Shown here piece by piece: positions 33,926 to 41,726 of a stretch of DNA of 64,000 nt. This stretch comes from CAYXZR01 sp964470025. Its GTDB lineage: Bacteria > Patescibacteriota > Patescibacteriia > Buchananbacterales > UBA6539. The notes beneath the pieces are model-generated. The model was given only the letters and a program-made list of their open reading frames with translations. It was not told the DNA's origin and did no database searches. The position numbers were made by a program, and so were the translations under genes. Within the stretch, counting starts at the first letter, position 1. Each line of letters starts with the position of its first letter. The stretch lies in assembly GCA_964470025.1 (NCBI GenBank), contig CAYXZR010000001.1, positions 51,224 through 115,223 on the forward strand, given 5' to 3'.

Positions 33926-33958
33926 AAAAAAACTCCACTGCTGCCACACAGGGAGTTT
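33926..33958 (-). terminator. Terminator/attenuator that masks the ribosome site of the small ORF
   Basis: On the minus strand AAACTCC pairs with GGAGTTT, followed by T-run then GTG. The GGAG of the stem is also the ribosome-binding site. Confidence 0.7.
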
Positions 33959-34279
33959 TAAATAATAAAAATAAGACTAATGCATAACAGCAATCTAGAC
34001 CAAGTATTAGTTGGCTGATTAATTAGATTACTTTTAGGCATTAGTCCTACTAACTATAAGTCGTCACGGGAGCGATCTTGGCAAGAATATGGTTTTTTAC
34101 GTCATACCCCAGGCTCCTTCCACGTATTTTACATGTCGAAACTCTATAGACTTCGACTCTTGCAACCTTGGCTTAAAGGGCCCTCGGTGTCAAAAAGGCA
34201 AAGCTACTAGCGCACTTACTCCTCGAAAGAGTAACGGCTAGAAGTGCATTCAATTGTAGAGAAAGAACAAATAAACACT
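33926..34279 (-). ncRNA. Candidate structured leader or RNA C on the mobile island
   Basis: A minus-strand promoter (TTGACA 34309-34314, 17 bp, AATACT 34286-34291) and the terminator above bracket ~350 nt without a convincing ORF. Visible helices: GACTAATGC/GCATTAGTC (33975-33983 and 34038-34046) enclosing further pairing, and TTACTC/GAGTAA near the 5' end flanked by GCACTT/AAGTGC. It could be a stand-alone element RNA or a regulatory leader of the small ORF and recombinase. No known family recognised. Confidence 0.5.
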
Positions 34280-34285
34280 GTAATA

Positions 34286-34314
34286 AGTATTTCCCTTAAT
34301 TACTAATTTGTCAA
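34286..34314 (-). promoter_or_regulatory. Promoter of RNA C / recombinase transcript
   Basis: TTGACA, 17-bp spacer, AATACT (4 of 6 to consensus) on the minus strand. Confidence 0.6.
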
Positions 34315-34426
34315 GCCTGAAACCCTCGTGTTTTTTCTAAAAATGTGAATAAACTTAGTAATATTGATTCAAAAATCAAGAAATAATACCCTCACCTATA
34401 CTGCGATCAACCAACCTGGATCATTA

Positions 34427-34618
34427 TTACCACCATTTAACCAAAAAATGGATAATGATGTAGCCTATCCCCAAAAGAACGCTAATAGCCACAATAAACC
34501 CACAGGCAGCATCCTCATTTGCAGCCCTTGCCTCAGCCTCTAGTTCTTCCTTGGTCTTTTTAACTGCATAACGTGATGATTCTAACTCATAGTGATCTTC
34601 GTAGTGGTCATCTAACAT
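34427..34618 (-). CDS. Small single-TM protein on the island
   Basis: 63 aa. A charged helical N-terminus (TKEELEAEARAANEDAA) precedes one TM helix (FIVAISVLLGIGYIIIHFLV) and a WW end. No family recognised. It could be a membrane anchor or a small toxin-like peptide, but nothing beyond size supports toxicity. Confidence 0.5.
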   Translation of the reverse strand: MLDDHYEDHYELESSRYAVKKTKEELEAEARAANEDAACGFIVAISVLLGIGYIIIHFLVKWW

Positions 34619-34696
34619 ACTTATAATTAATTATTAATTAACACAAAGCCCCACGCTAGCTAGGCTTTGCAGCCACACACCAGTTTCCCGATGTGA

Positions 34697-34746
34697 CCCA
34701 TGGAAGAGTTGCTGAACGTGGGGTTCAGTACTTCCATGGGGTTTTA
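34697..34746 (+). promoter_or_regulatory. Nested hairpin region upstream of the HEPN gene
   Basis: CCCATGGAAG/CTTCCATGGG (34697-34706, 34731-34740) encloses CTGAAC/GTTCAG and is followed by GTTTT. A second hairpin CCAACA/TGTTGG with TGCC/GGCA lies just downstream. Together they fill most of the 242-nt space between divergent genes. It may be a terminator, a leader, or recombination-related DNA. Confidence 0.45.
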
Positions 34747-34860
34747 TGCCATGCCAACAAGCATGTTGGTTTAGGCATTAGATTGTATGATTATGTTAAT
34801 ATAATCTATACTGCTATTATTCACTTTTTATTCAGTTTTGGCAAATATTATAAGTAACAT

Positions 34861-35610
34861 ATGACTGACACCAAATTTGTAGGCAGCTATAATAATACTA
34901 AAAATCTAGTCTACGATAATGCGCTTCCAGTCGCTAGAAAATATTTTGAAATCCACTTCAAGAAAATCAGTGATGACGAAAAAACTAGATTAATGAAGAG
35001 CATTGAACTTACACCTATGGAAAGATACTGGGATCGAATGGTACCTTACTTTATTGAAATAGATAAGAGCCTAGAAAGACTAAAATTTTTTCCAATGCTA
35101 ATAAATTCATTTTCTACCTCATATGAAAAAAATGGATTCTCTAGAGTAGAACAAGCTTACTATCACGTTGAAAATTACTTTGCTGAAACTTACATCTTTC
35201 GAGAAAGGTTTAAGTTGTTTTTAGATATACTAAAGAAAGAAGCTACAAGAGTCCAATATAAAACTCAAGATATTAAACTGATAGGTGATCTTAAAAAAAT
35301 TATGCTGGATAAGCTTGAACCGCTCATAGAAATTCGAGGGGCCCATACACACGAAACCAGATACGTCGATGGCACAACGGAAAAGTTGCATTCCATAACC
35401 AATATACTATCAATGTCTCAAGGAAAGGTAAGCGCCAAAGATCTAACAATATATAGCCTAATACAAAAATTGGAATTGAAAAAATATAGGACTCGGTGGA
35501 AAGAAATTATACAAACCAATAATATTGCCATGGAGAAAATTTTAGATAGCATTTTTTACATGATAAATCTTGAAAAAATAATTATAAACATTGCGAGCCT
35601 CCAAAAATAA
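34861..35610 (+). CDS. HEPN-domain protein (Cthe_2314-like)
   Basis: 249 aa, all-helical. The motif R159-G-A-H-T-H164 (IEIRGAHTHETRY) fits the HEPN RNase signature R-x4-H and the Cthe_2314-like HEPN group. HEPN proteins are mostly RNases in toxin-antitoxin, CRISPR and abortive-infection systems. It is the first of three co-directional island genes (15-nt gap to the next), with an AT-rich leader and no strong RBS. Divergent from the recombinase. Confidence 0.65.
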   Translation: MTDTKFVGSYNNTKNLVYDNALPVARKYFEIHFKKISDDEKTRLMKSIELTPMERYWDRMVPYFIEIDKSLERLKFFPMLINSFSTSYEKNGFSRVEQAYYHVENYFAETYIFRERFKLFLDILKKEATRVQYKTQDIKLIGDLKKIMLDKLEPLIEIRGAHTHETRYVDGTTEKLHSITNILSMSQGKVSAKDLTIYSLIQKLELKKYRTRWKEIIQTNNIAMEKILDSIFYMINLEKIIINIASLQK

Positions 35611-35624
35611 TAACTGACCTTCCT

Positions 35625-36590
35625 ATGTTGTTCCATAAGAATGAAATAAAGATTACTAAGCCAAAACCACTAGAGGAGGTTGATTTAAGATTTTCAATAC
35701 AAGGTACCATTAGCATTGCCCTCTTAACAAAGCTTAAGGAGCGAAGGGGTAGATTTACACTATCCGTGGATCTAATTGATATTAAGGGACAGACAATTCT
35801 TGGAACTGACCTTGATATTTCTACACTAAGACCACTATACCCACCCAATAGAAACTACGTCCGTTTCTATTCAACTTTCCAAATTTATGAACAAACAATA
35901 TGGTCAGTTATAGAATCAAAAGGGAGGATGGTTATTAAATTAAGCCATAATCCACTAGATAACAAAGAGGCATTATACATACCTATAACAGTAAAAGGGT
36001 ATACTGGAAACAGCTCACACAACAAAGAAGCTGCCGCTTGGCATAAAAATCTTGGTAAAACTATTAAGAAATACCAAAAAGATTTAGAGAAGTTTAACAA
36101 AAAATTCCTGAAGATAGCGAAAAGTCGTACGGTGAAAAACAATATTAATAAAGAGGGCAAGATAAGACAATTTTCTGATGCCTATGACTGGAGAATGTCA
36201 ACTGATATTCTCAAAATATTTGATGACTCTGAGGAAACTCTTAATGGTTACGCTTATACAAAAGAAGATATCAGACAAAAGAAGCTTGAGGAAAAATATA
36301 AAGATGCACTTGAGTGGCAAGGCCCAGTATTGGGTGCTGGTGTTGGTAGGGTCGATGGCTATGAATTTAGAGTCTACTACGATGATCATGATCAACACTT
36401 CCATGTAATACACAAAGGGAAAGGAATTGATGCTCGATTTGACTTTCCATCAATTCAACTAAGGAACTATAAAAGAAGCATCGGAAAAACTATCAGCAGT
36501 AAACATGTAAAAAAAATTCAGGATTATTTTAAAGATCCTAAAAACTTTAATAGACTCAAAGCTGAATTTGACAAGCGTAGCCTAAGATAA
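35625..36590 (+). CDS. Two-part protein with C-terminal DUF4160-like domain
   Basis: 321 aa. The N-terminal ~125 residues form a beta-rich domain of unknown type, followed by a lysine-rich helical linker (about 130-190). The C-terminal ~75 residues (RVYYDDHDQHFHVIHKGKGI, then DYFKDPKNFNRLKAEF) match the DUF4160 pattern (D-H-x-x-H-F-H then a terminal Asn/Trp helix). DUF4160 proteins usually stand alone beside DUF2442 genes in toxin-antitoxin-like pairs. Fusion to a longer N-terminal region is unusual. Lies 15 nt after the HEPN gene. Confidence 0.6.
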   Translation: MLFHKNEIKITKPKPLEEVDLRFSIQGTISIALLTKLKERRGRFTLSVDLIDIKGQTILGTDLDISTLRPLYPPNRNYVRFYSTFQIYEQTIWSVIESKGRMVIKLSHNPLDNKEALYIPITVKGYTGNSSHNKEAAAWHKNLGKTIKKYQKDLEKFNKKFLKIAKSRTVKNNINKEGKIRQFSDAYDWRMSTDILKIFDDSEETLNGYAYTKEDIRQKKLEEKYKDALEWQGPVLGAGVGRVDGYEFRVYYDDHDQHFHVIHKGKGIDARFDFPSIQLRNYKRSIGKTISSKHVKKIQDYFKDPKNFNRLKAEFDKRSLR

Positions 36591-36633
36591 AGAATTTAAC
36601 TAATCACCATGCGTATACCTTTTGTTAATTTTT

Positions 36634-37512
36634 ATGACTAACAAGAAAATTAAAAAAGTAATAGCGATAAAGCAAAATGGGAAATTATATCCTGTCCTAA
36701 CTACTGGCTATGTCAAGGACGGCGGCTTTTTTATTAAGGGGGTTGGGTGTAAGTGTGGTAGTCCTTTTTTAACCTCTGTGCTCACACTACCAACACAAAC
36801 TAATATAGGCAAAAGCATCAGACTTTACGCTAATAAACAAAAGAATTGGCATAGCATGAAAGAGCCAAAAATCACACACCACATGGATGGAAATGCGCAT
36901 ATTTCAGAGGCAGGTATTTTTTATGGCTTTTATAAAATTACAGGTAAACCAAAAGGTGCACATGTCAAAAGCATGCATCTTATTTCACAGAATAATGATG
37001 GGGGGCCAATAGCAACATATACTTGCTGGGGATTAGAAAAGCTAGAATCAACTAGTAAAAAAAAATGTATGGTGTTTGAAGAAGGTAATTTTATAAATTA
37101 TCCCTGGCATAAGTTTAATGCAATGAAACCAGTAAGTTATATAATTGAATTTTTCTATATACCAAAGGCTGGATTAAGAAATTATAATCTGACTAGTAAC
37201 TCCGTAACATTTCACCATCCGAATATAGGAATTATCCAACTTCAAGCCATACTAAGTCCAGAAAATTACCCTGGCTTTTTAGGAGTTTTCTGTGGTAGGG
37301 CAAACTTAGACTTTAGCAGTCAATCTGGATATGCGCTAAATGGTGGCCCAGGCATTGTAGACCAGAAGGGCATGACGAAAGGGCTTCTTATTTTTCACAA
37401 TCGAGATGACGATTACAATCAAATCAAAAAGAAGAGTATAGAATTCCGAGGTAAAAATAAAATACTAGCCCAACTTGATTTTAGATTAAGCAAGTTGTTA
37501 AAGAAAAAATAG
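36634..37512 (+). CDS. Unknown protein on the island
   Basis: 292 aa from ATG 36634. Beta-rich, no signal or TM. Cysteine-bearing turn GCKCGSPF near the N-terminus, and a Gly-rich stretch SGYALNGGPGIVDQKG late in the protein. No family recognised. Its position after the HEPN and DUF4160 genes with a short gap suggests one cargo operon. AT-rich codon use matches these two genes and differs from the next locus. Confidence 0.55.
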   Translation: MTNKKIKKVIAIKQNGKLYPVLTTGYVKDGGFFIKGVGCKCGSPFLTSVLTLPTQTNIGKSIRLYANKQKNWHSMKEPKITHHMDGNAHISEAGIFYGFYKITGKPKGAHVKSMHLISQNNDGGPIATYTCWGLEKLESTSKKKCMVFEEGNFINYPWHKFNAMKPVSYIIEFFYIPKAGLRNYNLTSNSVTFHHPNIGIIQLQAILSPENYPGFLGVFCGRANLDFSSQSGYALNGGPGIVDQKGMTKGLLIFHNRDDDYNQIKKKSIEFRGKNKILAQLDFRLSKLLKKK

Positions 37513-37725
37513 GATAGCGTGCTAGCTAATTAGACTAACAAAAGGGAGGTACTTTGACTAATCTATGCTATTTTTAGTGATTATCCATACTCCCACCAAC
37601 CTCTCAGCTCGTTAATGATCTGACCCCAATAATTTCTGGCTAAGGCTACCAATAATACTTTTAGATTAGAAACAAAAAAATGACTTGGCTTACGAGGCGA
37701 TTTTTTATTGTCGATATTTTTTGAA

Positions 37726-37754
37726 TTGACATTAACCCATTTTTAGTGTATTTT
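37726..37754 (+). promoter_or_regulatory. Promoter of the radical SAM operon
   Basis: TTGACA (37726-37731), 17-bp spacer, TATTTT (37749-37754). Confidence 0.75.
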
Positions 37755-37794
37755 TAGACATCAGCTCATTTTACAACTCAAAGGATTGTCAGTC

Positions 37795-38973
37795 ATGAAA
37801 ACAAACACCCATATACTCAGACGTGAGACTTTTGGTGGAACGCTATTCGAAACTTCATCAGGACAACGAAGCTACATTAACCAGCAGGAATTCGCTGCGA
37901 CCAAATCCAATGGCACACTCCCGTGCAGCCTTCGACAAGAACTTGGCTGGGAAGATAAGCCTGTTCATGTAGTGGAGCCTAGCTGGCTTCCAGACTCCAA
38001 CTTCAGTGCGCCAGATACAGTTTTTTTCGAGGTGACTCGCGCATGCAACTTGCGCTGCACTATTTGCTTCAACTCATCTGGCGTAAAGCTCAATGATGAG
38101 CTTTCGCTTGATGAACGCATGGATGTAGTGCAAGATCTGGCAAATAGCGGCGTGCAGGAAATTCGCTTTACAGGTGGTGAGCCTTTGGCGCTTCCTGGCA
38201 TCAACGACTTGTTGGCCAAAGCCAGTGGACTGGGCCTTAGGGTTTCCCTTGGTACTAACGCAATGCTTATTGACGAAGCAAGAGCTCAGCAGCTTGCAAA
38301 GCTTGGAGTCTGCCTTGCGGTTGTGAGCATTGATGGACTACAAGAAAAACATGATGCTATCCGCGGTAAAGGTGGCTTTGAAAAGAGCCTTGCTGGCCTT
38401 GAGCATCTACAGAGTGCTGGGGTAAACGTCCGAGTCAATGCTGTCGTAATGCGATCTTCGCTTGATGATATTCCTCAGTTGGTTGATTTTTTCTTCCAAC
38501 GTGGAATCAGTATGTACCTCCGACGACTAATCCCTTCTGGACGTGCAACTAACGCTTCAACTGAAATGCTTACTGCCACTGAATATGAAGCTCTTAAGGA
38601 GCAACTGTCACCCTACTTATCAGATCCTCGTGGACTGATTTCGGGTCACTACCTTGAGGGCCACAAGACTCAACCCAGAATCAACCTGCCATTCCAGAGA
38701 TTCGGCTGTAGTGCTGGTCACAGGGGCCTTGTTCTACTCCCAAATGGTAATGTGCAAACCTGCGGATTCCTTGGGCCTCTTGGTGAACAATCTGTCGGCA
38801 AGATACATCAAGAAAAACTCCTTACGATCTGGAGACGACTCTTGGGATCTTCTCATACAGACAACCTCCGAGCAAAACTACCTGACTATAACTCAACAAC
38901 ATGCGGACCCTGCACCAACTGTCTCGCAATTGCACTCGCTAACCAACATCCCGTCACGGTTCAGACAGAATAG
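37795..38973 (+). CDS. Radical SAM/SPASM enzyme
   Basis: 392 aa from ATG 37795, preceded by AAAGGA. Radical SAM cluster motif CNLRCTIC (CxxxCxxC), then the GGEPLALPG loop. The C-terminal SPASM-type cysteines are visible as FGCSAGHRG, VQTCGFLG and TTCGPCTNC, ligands of auxiliary Fe-S clusters. SPASM enzymes usually modify peptides (RiPP maturation) or proteins. The first ~80 residues form a separate small domain. No precursor peptide is obvious upstream. A P-loop protein follows after 10 nt. Confidence 0.9.
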   Translation: MKTNTHILRRETFGGTLFETSSGQRSYINQQEFAATKSNGTLPCSLRQELGWEDKPVHVVEPSWLPDSNFSAPDTVFFEVTRACNLRCTICFNSSGVKLNDELSLDERMDVVQDLANSGVQEIRFTGGEPLALPGINDLLAKASGLGLRVSLGTNAMLIDEARAQQLAKLGVCLAVVSIDGLQEKHDAIRGKGGFEKSLAGLEHLQSAGVNVRVNAVVMRSSLDDIPQLVDFFFQRGISMYLRRLIPSGRATNASTEMLTATEYEALKEQLSPYLSDPRGLISGHYLEGHKTQPRINLPFQRFGCSAGHRGLVLLPNGNVQTCGFLGPLGEQSVGKIHQEKLLTIWRRLLGSSHTDNLRAKLPDYNSTTCGPCTNCLAIALANQHPVTVQTE

Positions 38974-38983
38974 GAGGTGAATC

Positions 38984-39511
38984 ATGATTATTGGCATTGC
39001 TGGACTTCATGGCGTTGGCAAAACACACATTGTGACTAGTCTTCAGAGCAAGTACCACTGGCGCATAGTCAACAAGCGTGATTTACTATTGAACCTGAGC
39101 GGCCTAGCCTCTGAAAATGAGTTCATGCCTTGGTCTCACGACCTCTACCAAAGACTTGGTGCAAGGGGAGTCATGAAGTTGATACTTGACCAGACTTCCT
39201 TTCAGCCAGATCAGCTACTTGTCATCGACGCCATTCACAACATTGAGGAGTGGCTTGAGATCAAGAATCGTGATTCCTCGGCGCTCTTGGTGGGAATCTT
39301 TGCTCCTGATGCCATCAGAGAGTCGAGAAACCCTACTGATGAAAGTGAACTTGATATACAACGGATAGGATTTTGGCACGGCAAACAACCAACACAATGC
39401 CTCATGGCATCTATTCAATGGGCATTCACTAGCATTCCTAACCCAGCGTTTATTGATGCCCAATGTCAGGCTTTTGTCGACTACGCCACTGCCATTCATC
39501 ATCCTGATTGA
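38984..39511 (+). CDS. P-loop nucleotide-binding protein (AAA_18/kinase-like)
   Basis: 175 aa. Walker A GLHGVGKT at the N-terminus, a Walker B-like QLLVIDAIH, and a lid-like Arg pair (RESRNP). It resembles dephospho-CoA-kinase-like or AAA_18 ATPases. RBS AGGAGG is strong, and the start lies 10 nt after the radical SAM stop, so the two work together or at least are made together. Confidence 0.75.
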   Translation: MIIGIAGLHGVGKTHIVTSLQSKYHWRIVNKRDLLLNLSGLASENEFMPWSHDLYQRLGARGVMKLILDQTSFQPDQLLVIDAIHNIEEWLEIKNRDSSALLVGIFAPDAIRESRNPTDESELDIQRIGFWHGKQPTQCLMASIQWAFTSIPNPAFIDAQCQAFVDYATAIHHPD

Positions 39512-39527
39512 ACCCTTTGACTCGACC

Positions 39528-39567
39528 AACTCCTTCTGATACCCTAGACCTTAGAAGGAGTTTTTTA
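39528..39567 (+). terminator. Terminator/attenuator in front of the NUDIX gene
   Basis: AACTCCTTC pairs with GAAGGAGTT, followed by TTTTATTTT and then the NUDIX ATG at 39572. The 3' arm contains AAGGAG, the only RBS for the NUDIX gene, so the hairpin could block both transcription and translation. Confidence 0.75.
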
Positions 39568-39571
39568 TTTT

Positions 39572-39985
39572 ATGACTCAAATACAAAAAGCTGGTGCGAT
39601 TATTTTAAGTCCTCAAGAGCCACGATCTATTGCGCTACTATATCGAGGAAAACAAAAAGACTGGTCTTTCCCAAAAGGCCATATTGAAGATGGAGAAAAT
39701 ATTTTTGAAGCAATGGAGCGAGAGGTTAAAGAAGAAACAGGGCTTAACGTTAGTGTGATAGAAAAACTTCCCAATCTATCCTACAAGAACTCAGATGAAT
39801 CAATGGTTAATCTTTTTATGTTTTTAGTTCAAAGCAGTGGGAATGAAACTAAAACTGAGAATGAAGATGACCAGATACATTGGGTACCAATCAATGAAGT
39901 ATATGATAAATTATCCTATGACAACCTAAAGGATTATTATAAAAAAATATCTAATATAATTATAAATCTAAATAGTAAAAACTAA
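39572..39985 (+). CDS. NUDIX hydrolase
   Basis: 137 aa. Complete NUDIX box GHIEDGENIFEAMEREVKEE then TGL (G-x5-E-x7-REVxEExGL). WSFPKGH and the late Trp (IHWVPINEVYD) fit MutT/Ap4A-type enzymes. It hydrolyses a nucleoside diphosphate linked to X, with the exact substrate unknown. Convergent with the methyltransferase gene, 2 nt apart. Confidence 0.93.
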   Translation: MTQIQKAGAIILSPQEPRSIALLYRGKQKDWSFPKGHIEDGENIFEAMEREVKEETGLNVSVIEKLPNLSYKNSDESMVNLFMFLVQSSGNETKTENEDDQIHWVPINEVYDKLSYDNLKDYYKKISNIIINLNSKN

Positions 39986-39987
39986 TT

Positions 39988-40665
39988 TTACTTGCTGATC
40001 CAAAATTCATTAAATGCGGTATAAGGTGCCATTAGACGGGCGGTAACATCATGCCAACATAACTTCTCAAATATAGGGGAGTTTTTTGTTTCCTTAAATC
40101 CAAAACCATATACATCATTCACCACATAGCCCCCTTGCGATAAAATCTTTTTCCATGCATCAGTTGTTAGATATCTCTCATTGCCAATACCTCGGTTACG
40201 ATATTTTTCATTCATTGGCGACATAGGCACTATAAATATTACTTTTGATGCAACATGAAACTGTTGCTCTAAAAGTTTATAGATTTCATTATTTGAATAA
40301 TGTTCCATTAAGCCGTGACTAATACTATAATCAAATTTTCTTGGTGCAAATATCTTACTTAAGCTACTTACACTGCCCTCGATAATATTTCCACTTACAT
40401 GGCATTGTCTAAAGCAATCCCGAGCAATACTAACAATTTCAGAATCACTATCTAAGGCGGTGACATCAAAACCCTTTCGTGCTAGCAATACAGAAATTGC
40501 AGCCGTGCCTGCACCAACTTCTAAAATTCTACTGCGGCTAGGTATATGCTTTACCATTCTTCTAACAAGAGCGCCCGATGATCTCTTATCTTTACTTTCA
40601 ATAAAATTATTAAAACCACCTTTTTGCTCAATTATTGAGCGGTAAATGGGTGCAAAAGATTTCAT
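39988..40665 (-). CDS. Class I SAM-dependent methyltransferase
   Basis: 225 aa. Motif I ILEVGAGTAAISVLLA, acidic strand-2 end VTALDSDSEIV, and FDYSISHGLMEHY (post-II). It follows the ATP-grasp gene with a 7-nt gap on the same strand, so the two probably act on one substrate. The acceptor is unknown. Confidence 0.85.
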   Translation of the reverse strand: MKSFAPIYRSIIEQKGGFNNFIESKDKRSSGALVRRMVKHIPSRSRILEVGAGTAAISVLLARKGFDVTALDSDSEIVSIARDCFRQCHVSGNIIEGSVSSLSKIFAPRKFDYSISHGLMEHYSNNEIYKLLEQQFHVASKVIFIVPMSPMNEKYRNRGIGNERYLTTDAWKKILSQGGYVVNDVYGFGFKETKNSPIFEKLCWHDVTARLMAPYTAFNEFWISK

Positions 40666-40672
40666 GAGAAAA

Positions 40673-41404
40673 CTAAATACTACTTAAATAAGAAACAAAA
40701 ACTTTTCTTGCCTCACTTGAGTTATAAAATCCTGGTGCTGGATTTACATCAATACATAAATAATTTTCCATAGTATCACTTAAGAAAATATCTGCTGAAA
40801 ATATTTTTAGATCCAAGCTGGAAGAAATTAAGTTAAGCGCTTGCGATAAGTTACTACGAACTTTCTGCTTCTCGTCAGAACGATTTATAAACCAGCCATT
40901 GATGTAATATATTTTATTAAGATTAACTGATTGACCTTCAACGTCTTTTTCTAAATACCATTTAGACGCTGAGGGTAACAATTTAATCTCATTTTCTAAT
41001 TCATCTTTACTCACCACTCTTTTTACAAAATCGTTCTGATATTCGCTTTTTATATAGACTGGAAAGTCTTTATCACTCACCCCATTCCTATCTACTAGGA
41101 TTGGCACATTAACACCTGCACTTTTAATCTTCTCTTGGACAACACTCTTAGTTATATTGTTTTTCAAAAATTCTAAGTTTATTATCCCATGACCCTTATC
41201 TTCTAAAGAACGTGATACTGTTGGTGTTGCACTATGATTAGTTAAAAAGTAAAAAGTACTTCGCAAAGGGAAATCGATACTAGCCACCATATCTTCAATA
41301 AAAAGAATCTCTACCTTCAAGCCCCCTGACTGGGCGCTATCCTTAAGTAGAGTAGCTGCTTCGTTATACGCCTCAGTTTTAGATATAATACAGAAAAACA
41401 TCAT
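40673..41404 (-). CDS. ATP-grasp ligase-like enzyme
   Basis: 243 aa. The ATP-grasp C-terminal metal-binding strand is clear: IFSADIFLSDTMENYLCIDV then NPAPGFYNS. Central FPVYIKSEYQNDFVKRV and WYLEKDVEG supply ATP-contact lysine and glutamates. It resembles RimK- or ITPK-like ligases that join a carboxylate to an amine or thiol. First gene of a two-gene unit with the methyltransferase. The promoter places transcription start at or within a few nt of the ATG, so the mRNA is probably leaderless. Confidence 0.75.
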   Translation of the reverse strand: MMFFCIISKTEAYNEAATLLKDSAQSGGLKVEILFIEDMVASIDFPLRSTFYFLTNHSATPTVSRSLEDKGHGIINLEFLKNNITKSVVQEKIKSAGVNVPILVDRNGVSDKDFPVYIKSEYQNDFVKRVVSKDELENEIKLLPSASKWYLEKDVEGQSVNLNKIYYINGWFINRSDEKQKVRSNLSQALNLISSSLDLKIFSADIFLSDTMENYLCIDVNPAPGFYNSSEARKVFVSYLSSI

Positions 41405-41407
41405 GGT

Positions 41408-41436
41408 AATTAACCATGAATTTACTGATTTGTCAA
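41408..41436 (-). promoter_or_regulatory. Promoter giving a leaderless ATP-grasp mRNA
   Basis: TTGACA (41431-41436), 17-bp spacer, TTAATT (41408-41413). The ATG begins at 41404, where transcription should start. An ATGGT/ACCAT dyad surrounds the start. Confidence 0.55.
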
Positions 41437-41629
41437 CTAATATTCACGCTTAAATATTTAATGAGTACAGGGAAATACTAGTTTCATTACTCTAAGGGGG
41501 TAGATATTCGAGTTAGTATCACTAAATATTCACCTAATGCCTGTGCTATTATTTTAACTATTGAACTCAGCCAACTCTTTAAGGGACTTTATTAAAGGTT
41601 TTGAATTATTTCTACAGAGCTCTACCATC
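41437..41629. other. Intergenic stretch without assigned gene
   Basis: Between the ATP-grasp promoter and the terminator at 41630. AT-rich, no ORF of note. The presence of a strong plus-strand terminator at its end hints at an unrecognised short plus-strand RNA, but no clear promoter is seen beyond a weak TTGTCA-17-AATATT. Confidence 0.4.
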
Positions 41630-41661
41630 AAAAGAATCGCCAAGCCGGCGATTCTTTTGTT
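41630..41661 (+). terminator. Strong terminator with no obvious gene upstream
   Basis: AAAAGAATCGCC/GGCGATTCTTTT stem with loop AAGC-C, then TGTTTT. It isolates pilT from upstream transcription. Confidence 0.8.
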
Positions 41662-41690
41662 TTGACAAAAAATCCATTAAAGGGTAATAC
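41662..41690 (+). promoter_or_regulatory. pilT promoter
   Basis: TTGACA (41662-41667), 17-bp spacer, TAATAC (41685-41690). Confidence 0.75.
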
Positions 41691-41726
41691 ATAGATACGA
41701 ACCTTACAAAAGAAAGCGAGAGTACC

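Noticed and set aside
33926..34279. RNA C as tmRNA or RNase P RNA
   Set aside because: No tRNA-like domain and none of the conserved RNase P blocks.
37600..37640. GGGGTCAGATC-like sequence on the minus strand as an IS end
   Set aside because: Only a short match, with no transposase or inverted repeat.
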